Shown here piece after piece: positions 57,601 to 64,000 of a DNA stretch of 64,000 nucleotides. Position 1 is the stretch's first letter; each line of letters opens with the position of its first letter. A program made the position numbers and the translations under genes. The DNA is taken from positions 27,854,769 through 27,918,768 of the forward strand of contig CM068588.1 of the NCBI GenBank assembly GCA_035048485.1. The letters run 5' to 3'. The notes below the pieces were generated by a model. It made no database searches. It had not been told where the DNA came from and saw only the letters and a program-made list of their open reading frames with translations. This DNA comes from Pteria penguin (Eukaryota > Mollusca > Bivalvia > Pterioida > Pteriidae).

Positions 57601-57774
57601 GATATTTGTCTTTATTTCTACAGGTATTTCTTTGGAGATCCAAGGTCCATTGTACTTCTGGGTGTTTCACTGTTTCTATTTGTGCTTTATATGTTTATTT
57701 CTGTTGCAGTGATTGTATTCTTTCAGAGGATCCGCCTGCGTTTACGTTGAGTAAATCCCTTGGGGGGCGGCTTA
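57601..57774 (+). repeat. R5 distal half
   Basis: 'tctttatttctacaggtatt', 'gagatccaaggtccattgta' and 'gaggatccgcctgcgt' are the same as in the tandem units at 63140-63290. It stops at 'gtaaatccctt' exactly where the inverted-repeat element begins. Confidence 0.9.
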
Positions 57775-58429
57775 TGCTTAAATTCCACCAAAATAGTTCT
57801 TTATGTGATACAAGCATGAAAATTTGTAGAAATAATCTTCTGATAGTATTTTATCAATATAGACTGTGTGCCAACTGGATTTTCCTACCATTTCAAGATG
57901 GCGGCCAAAAATTCAAAATGGCGGCTGAATAGGATTTATGTTCAAAATTGTATGTTGGATGCATAGTTAACTAAGGGTTATTTTGCGATTTTAGTCTGAA
58001 TCATTTATGAAATTTCTTCCTTGAGGCTGCTTAACATTAAAACCTTTAAATAACAATAGACTCATGTCTATTGGTCTAAATACGAAAAATTAATTCATAA
58101 TTCATGAGTTAGTTGTTTACAATACTTGGACAAACTCATGCAACATTCTTGTCTCAAAACTTGGCATAGTGTCAGCTTTGTGGGAATTGGGGTGACACAA
58201 AGGGCACCTTTCTGTTCGTCAAATACATAGTAATTCCAAAATTATCATCAGAAAACGAAAGTGGCGCCCTCTGTCAGAGATTTCTATGTTTAAGCGTAAC
58301 ACGTGCATGGACTGTAATTACAAGTGGATAACCCATCAGTCTGTCTGCTTTGCAGTTCCGATTAATAGTCGTACGTGCAAATAATGGTTGAATAATAAAA
58401 TAATTGATTGTTTTCAATTCTAAATTGAA

Positions 58430-61400
58430 ATGTCAAAAAGAATTCGATCGTCAACATCTCCCGACGACGAAAGGGAAACTGATTGGTCTAAATGCTTTTT
58501 ATGTCAAATAGACAAAGATGAAGCATTGATGTCACCCTCCGATCCTTTGGACCAAAGCAAATCGGGTTATACCCTGCTTGCAAAGAATATACCCGAGTTC
58601 ATATGCTTGAATGAAATGCCAATCCATGTAGACATTCGACGCATTGATGATTGCCAGGGCATTGATGCAACTTTAGTAAAGAATAATGCAAAGTACCATC
58701 ATATAATAATAATGATGAATAATGTTCAGCAATACAAAACTACAAAGGGCGAGAAAAAGGAGATCTGTTGAGATTGAAGTCGAAAGTGGTTCATCAAATT
58801 TCATCAGAAAAAAGTTCGAGGCAGATGGAGAAGCCACTTATTGCAAAGTGCTTTTTATGTGAAGACGAAGGTAACATATCAGACATGAAAAAGGCAATGA
58901 CTATGCATCTGAACGAAAGACATTAACCGATGCGCAATAACATTACAAGATGAAAAACTGCTTGCAAAATTAAGTTCAGGTGATGTTGTAGCACAAGAGT
59001 TTAAATATCATCCACAATGTTTGACAGCACTGTAAAGCCGGCGTGGTCTAGTGGTATCGCGCCGGACTCCTGATCGGGAGGCCGGGGTTCGAGTCCCGCT
59101 CTGGTCATGCCGGTGTCCTGTCTTTCGGATAAGACAGTAAAAACTGAGGCCCCGTGTCGTGGTATACATGGCACGTTAAAGATCCCTCACTGCTTCGGGT
59201 GGGTCCGTTGCAAAGGTCAAAATTTGTATGCCCTGTATCAGGCAGATGCCGTCACCATATACGTGAAATATTCGTGGTGTGACGTAAAACAAAAATCAAT
59301 CAATCATTGACAGCATTGTATAACAGAGAAAGAAAGGCACAATGGGACCATGAAATGTCAGTGGAAAAAGGAAACTGCGAGTATGGTGATGAACTTGCAT
59401 TTGCAGAACTGATTACACACATAGTAGAATCACAAAGAGCTAACCGGGAGGTATTGTTTTCAAACTTGCTGATCTTAGCTTGTTATACGAAAAACGACGT
59501 CGCGAATTTACGTATCCGTCGATTTCAACAAAATTAAATAAAACGAAATTGAAAGACAGAATCTTATCAAAGATACCAGATTTGCAAGCATACCATAGAG
59601 GACGTGAAGTGGTACTAGTACTAGTGTTTGAGAAAGATATTGGACAAGCAGTTGTCACCGCCTGTGAATTTACTGATGCTATGTATTTAGCAAAGGCAGC
59701 CGAGATAGTTCGCAAGGAAATGTGTCAGCAGAAGGTTAAATTCACTGGTAAATTTAGCGGCGAATCCTTGTCAGAAGCTGTTCCAAGTTCTTTGTTAGAA
59801 CTGGTCTCAATGATAGAGCATGGACCTGATATCGAATCCCAACTTGAAAACGGGATCACTGATTCTGATTTTGCCATTGCTCAGTTGTTGCTTTTTAATT
59901 ACCATAAAAAGCAATTAAAGGTACTAGTAGTCACCAGAGACACTCTTCAGATCGTGAACCTCCGTTTGCAATTTATGTAGGGATTCTTTTGTTTGCAAAG
60001 ACACGAAAACGCAATCTAATAGATATTCTATTTCAACACGGTATTTGAATTTCGCATGACCGTGTGCTGGAAATCTCTACAATGCTTGGTGATAGTGTAC
60101 TTCAGAAATATTTAGAAGAAGGTTTTGTCTGTCCACCAGGTTTACACAAGGGTGTATTCACTACCTCAGCTGTCGATAATATTGATCACAATCCTTCTTC
60201 TACAACGGCAATGACATCATTTCATGCAACAGGAATATCTATTTTTCAACACCCTTCTATTAGTGATAATACAGAGAGACGTGAATTTCCGCTTATTGAA
60301 CATAAACTAACTTTGAAAAAAGTATCAAATCTCCCTGATACGTACACAAATGTACCACATGCTTTTCTAAAAACAAAACCATCACCTCCAATAGTGCAAA
60401 CACCTATTAAACTTCAGAACCAAGATAACTTGTTACATAACCTCAAGTATGAGTTTGACTGGCATCAGTTTGTTAATTTGACACAAGAAGTCTTAAATCT
60501 AGAGACAGTATCATGGTTATCATATCATTCTTCGCGAGGTAGGGGTCCTCATGTTAAAGTCAGCACAGGATCAGGCACACTCTGTGTCGACAATTAAACA
60601 TGCCATGGATAAAATACGAGAGGTCACTAATTTCCTAAATCCCATTCAAACTCCATTTAGAACAGCAGACGAACCATTGTTTGTTCTTGCAAAACAGATA
60701 CAGTGGCAGTGGCCAGACATCTATGGTGAAGATAAATTTGTGATAATGTTTGGAGGTTTGCACATAGAAATGGCTGCTTTGAAACTATTGGGTGATTTAC
60801 TGAAGGAATCTGGTTGGGTAACAGCTTTGACTGAGGCGGAAATTGCATCTTCAGGATCTGCAGAATCTTTCCTAACAGTTTCAAACTTTGCAAAGACGAG
60901 ACAAATTCGGCTTATAGTCTGTATGAATAGATGAAGCTAGCATTTAAGAATGCTACCGAGGGTCAAATAAATATAGAAGACATTGCTGTCAATGAAATGT
61001 AAGTATGGTTTTCATTGCGCGAGAAAGAATTTCCTCAATTTCAATTTTGGGGTTTGATATTGAATTTGGAATTACTAGTCCTTTCGTTGATATGATCACA
61101 TCGGGAAAGCGATTTTCGTCTCTACATTGAAAGTCTTTCAGCTCTTATTCCCTATATTTTGCCCTCGATCGTATGAACTATGCCAGATGGCTGCCTATTC
61201 ACATTCGGGACATGTTATCTCTTGAAAAACTACATCCTGATGTCTATGACGAATTTCAAAAAGGTAACTTTTCCGTAAAGAAAAGAGAGAAGGTTTCCAT
61301 GCATTGCTATTGATCAAGCACATGAGCAGAATGATGCACTTGTAAAATAAAAGGTGATGGTGGCGCAATCGGCTTGACAGAAGATGCTTCAGCTCTTAGG

Positions 61401-62603
61401 AGGTGGATGATAGCTGGACCAGAGATCAGCAGATTGGTTGAAGAGTTTTCAAAAGCAAATGGTAATGTAAAAGTGATACATTTAAAGCACCATGAAGAAA
61501 CTCATTCTGCTCAAAACGATTCTTTGAAAAAGTCCGTAAGATAGATATTGTTTTTGACGAATACCATTAGGATAGTTTGAAGGGCGAAACTAGACGCAAA
61601 CGAGGATCGGGTGAAAGAAGAAAAGTAACTTCCAACAGTACACCACCAAAGTCTTGGAACACATTCTTAAGATGTGATGAAAATGAAAGTGAACTTTTTC
61701 GTTTCCTTGGTGAAAAACTCTCTGAGCTGAAGTGTGAAACAGACATAATTGCGACTCGAGAGGACCATGTTGTAACAAACAATGATGTTGATGTTTCATA
61801 TATATCACCGTGTAATCAAGAAGAAGCAGACAACAGAATGTTTCTCCATGCAAAAGACGCAGCGGATAAAGGAAGTGAGAGTGTTATGTTGGTGAGTTCG
61901 GATACAGATGTTGTTGTCCTAGGTGTCTCAATGTTTGATCAATTAAATATGGACAGATTCTGGGTTACATTTGGCAAAGGAAAGGACCTAAGATGGATCC
62001 CTTTACACGACATATCAAACTCTCTGGGACCAAGAACTAGATCACTGCCATTTTTTCACGCTTTTTCCGGTTGTCTCTGCATTTGTCGGTAAAGGGAAGA
62101 AATCATGTTGGCAGGCTTGGAATGTATATCAGGAGGCAACGGCGGTTTTTAGTATGTTAAGCGTCCCTATAGAAAAAATATCTTCTGAAAACATGACGCT
62201 CATTGAAAAATTTGTTATTGTGATGTATGATCGGTCAAGTTCAACTAACAAACTTGACGAAGCAAGACTTGATTTGTTCGCACGAAAATAAAAACCATAC
62301 AATGCCATACCACCATCCCGTGCAGCTTTAGTTGAACATGTAAAACGAGCTGTTCTGCAAGCAGGTCATTTTTGGGGTCAATGCCTTAATCGGATGATGA
62401 AATTGCCATCACCAAATGCATGGGGTTGGGTGAAAAAGGATGGTGTATGGGTACCGTATTCGACTAGCTTGCAACCTATAGCGGCATCCTGTCAAGACCT
62501 TGCAAAATGCGGATGCAAAAAGAATTGCTCTGGGAACTGCAAGTGCTATAGATCAGGTTTACCATGCACAGCACTTTGTAGTTGTACTTGTGACGGGATT
62601 TGA
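58430..62603 (+). pseudogene. Multicopy-type protein with C-terminal CXC domain, broken
   Basis: Segments in order: 58430-58700 (C-F-L-C-Q..D, I-E/D-A-T-L-V-K-N-N-A-K-Y-H); 58840-58920 (second C-F-L-C-E); 58925-59030 (L-L-A-K-L-S-S-G-D-V-V-A-Q-E, Y-H-P-Q-C-L); a SINE; 59320-59980; 60060-60590 (V-C-P-P-G-L, T-T-S-A-V-D-N-I-D-H-N-P-S-S-T-T-A); 60551-60930 (Y-G-E-D-K-F-V-I-M-F-G-G-L-H-I-E-M-A-A); 61300-61540; 61577-62092 (E-E-A-D-N-R-M-F-L-H-A, S-S-D-T-D-V-V-V-L, H-A-F-S-G-C); and 62100-62603 ending in the CXC cluster K-C-G-C-K-K-N-C-S-G-N-C-K-C. I recognise a protein family of unknown function, repeated in coral and mollusc genomes. The E-A-D..D-T-D core recalls PIN/FEN-like nucleases (inference). 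There are at least six frame breaks, a gap near 61545, and no introns evident. Confidence 0.75.
59035..59306 (+). mobile_element. SINE inserted in the CXC gene
   Basis: This is the same family as 32823-33096 and 1511-1787. The duplication is ttgacagcactgta at 59021-59034 and ttgacagcattgta at 59307-59320. Removing one copy of the duplication and the SINE joins C-L-T-A-L to Y-N-R-E-R, restoring the family's sequence, so the insertion is later than the gene. Confidence 0.95.
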
Positions 62604-62941
62604 GTCGATAAACTGTCAAAATAAGTAATTTAATGCAAAGCTTGCGCATGCGCAGTCCATAATTTACTCCAAATGTAGTTTAAAGTATTTACAGGTTGAT
62701 TTTCCATCAGATCTTAACCCCTCACCGTTCCAGATGTTTCAATATAACCATTAGACCATACTATATATACAGGCAAGCGAATATTCGCCGCCATTTTTAG
62801 AATTTGGCGGCCATCTTGAAAATACCAAAATTTGCGTGGCACACGGTCTAATATGAACAAGTACATACTAAAGAAGTAACATGCCAAGTTTGTTGCTTGT
62901 ATCATCAAAAGAACTATTTTGTCAGGTTCCCGCCCCACTAC

Positions 62942-63993
<1,052 letters not shown>

Positions 63994-64000
63994 GATTGGC

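Larger units (their letters stand above)
57775..62940 (+). mobile_element. Inverted-repeat element carrying a CXC-domain gene, about 5.2 kb
   Basis: About 57785-57935 is the inverted counterpart of about 62775-62935. On both sides, reading inwards, come 'aaaatagttctt', 'gatacaagca', 'taga(c/t)(c/t)gtgtgcca', 'tttcaagatggc(g/c)gcca' and 'aaaatggcggc'. Outermost is a 'ggggcgg' at each end. The only gene inside is the broken CXC protein. A DNA transposon with long inverted ends is the simplest reading, but no target-site duplication is clear and the R5 repeat adjoins both ends. Confidence 0.65.

Overview
The window is eukaryotic, AT-rich, intron-containing and dominated by repeats. There are no long intact open reading frames outside mobile elements, there are GT-AG exon edges, and there are several tRNA-derived SINE families, a non-LTR retrotransposon, Ty3/gypsy, DIRS-type and Penelope-type remnants and long (TA)n tracts. 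Small cysteine-rich EGF-like exons of the MEGF10/SREC type plus this repeat mix suggest a mollusc, most likely a bivalve. That assignment is inference, made without any database search.

Host genes: the + strand carries a decaying array of tandemly duplicated gene segments. One exon type is a 138-bp EGF-like exon (14015, 32015, 33385), followed by a single-pass membrane exon (14959, 34469) and a cytoplasmic-tail exon (17742, 37751, decayed copy near 25340). A second set has a hydrophobic multi-pass exon (about 7545-8154 decayed, about 28015-28176 partial, 54264-54628 open), always followed by a 44-bp micro-exon (12959, 28733, 56152), and in two copies by a hydrophilic last exon (13149, 56317). 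Non-coding flanks are duplicated along with the exons (about 340-640, 18500-19150 and 25500-26650). I cannot tell whether the two exon sets form one gene or two alternating ones.

Mobile elements, left to right: several SINEs and tRNA-like repeats at 1.3-2.9 kb; a Penelope-like/unclassified reverse-transcriptase remnant (4140-4890); a short hAT derivative with a BED finger (9363-10146); a GIY-YIG fragment (19693-19983); a Ty3/gypsy remnant (23360-24770); a SINE with target-site duplication (32823-33096); a 148-bp MITE (34624-34771); a 5.2-kb LINE with a perfect 14-bp target-site duplication (38410-43592); a minus-strand DIRS/PAT/Ngaro-like tyrosine-recombinase retroelement with split direct repeats (45417-51480); and a broken CXC-domain gene between about 150-bp inverted repeats (about 57775-62940), itself hit by a SINE and bordered on both sides by a tRNA-like, roughly 385-bp repeat.

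Tandem repeats fill much of the rest: an 81-bp minisatellite that stays open in frame (43925-45412), three dispersed minisatellite families (types near 6.6/53.4 kb, 8.6/12.3/55.4 kb and 20.8/52.0 kb), and microsatellites. The strongest candidates for something unusual are the inverted-repeat CXC element, the split-repeat DIRS element and the micro-exon membrane-protein array.
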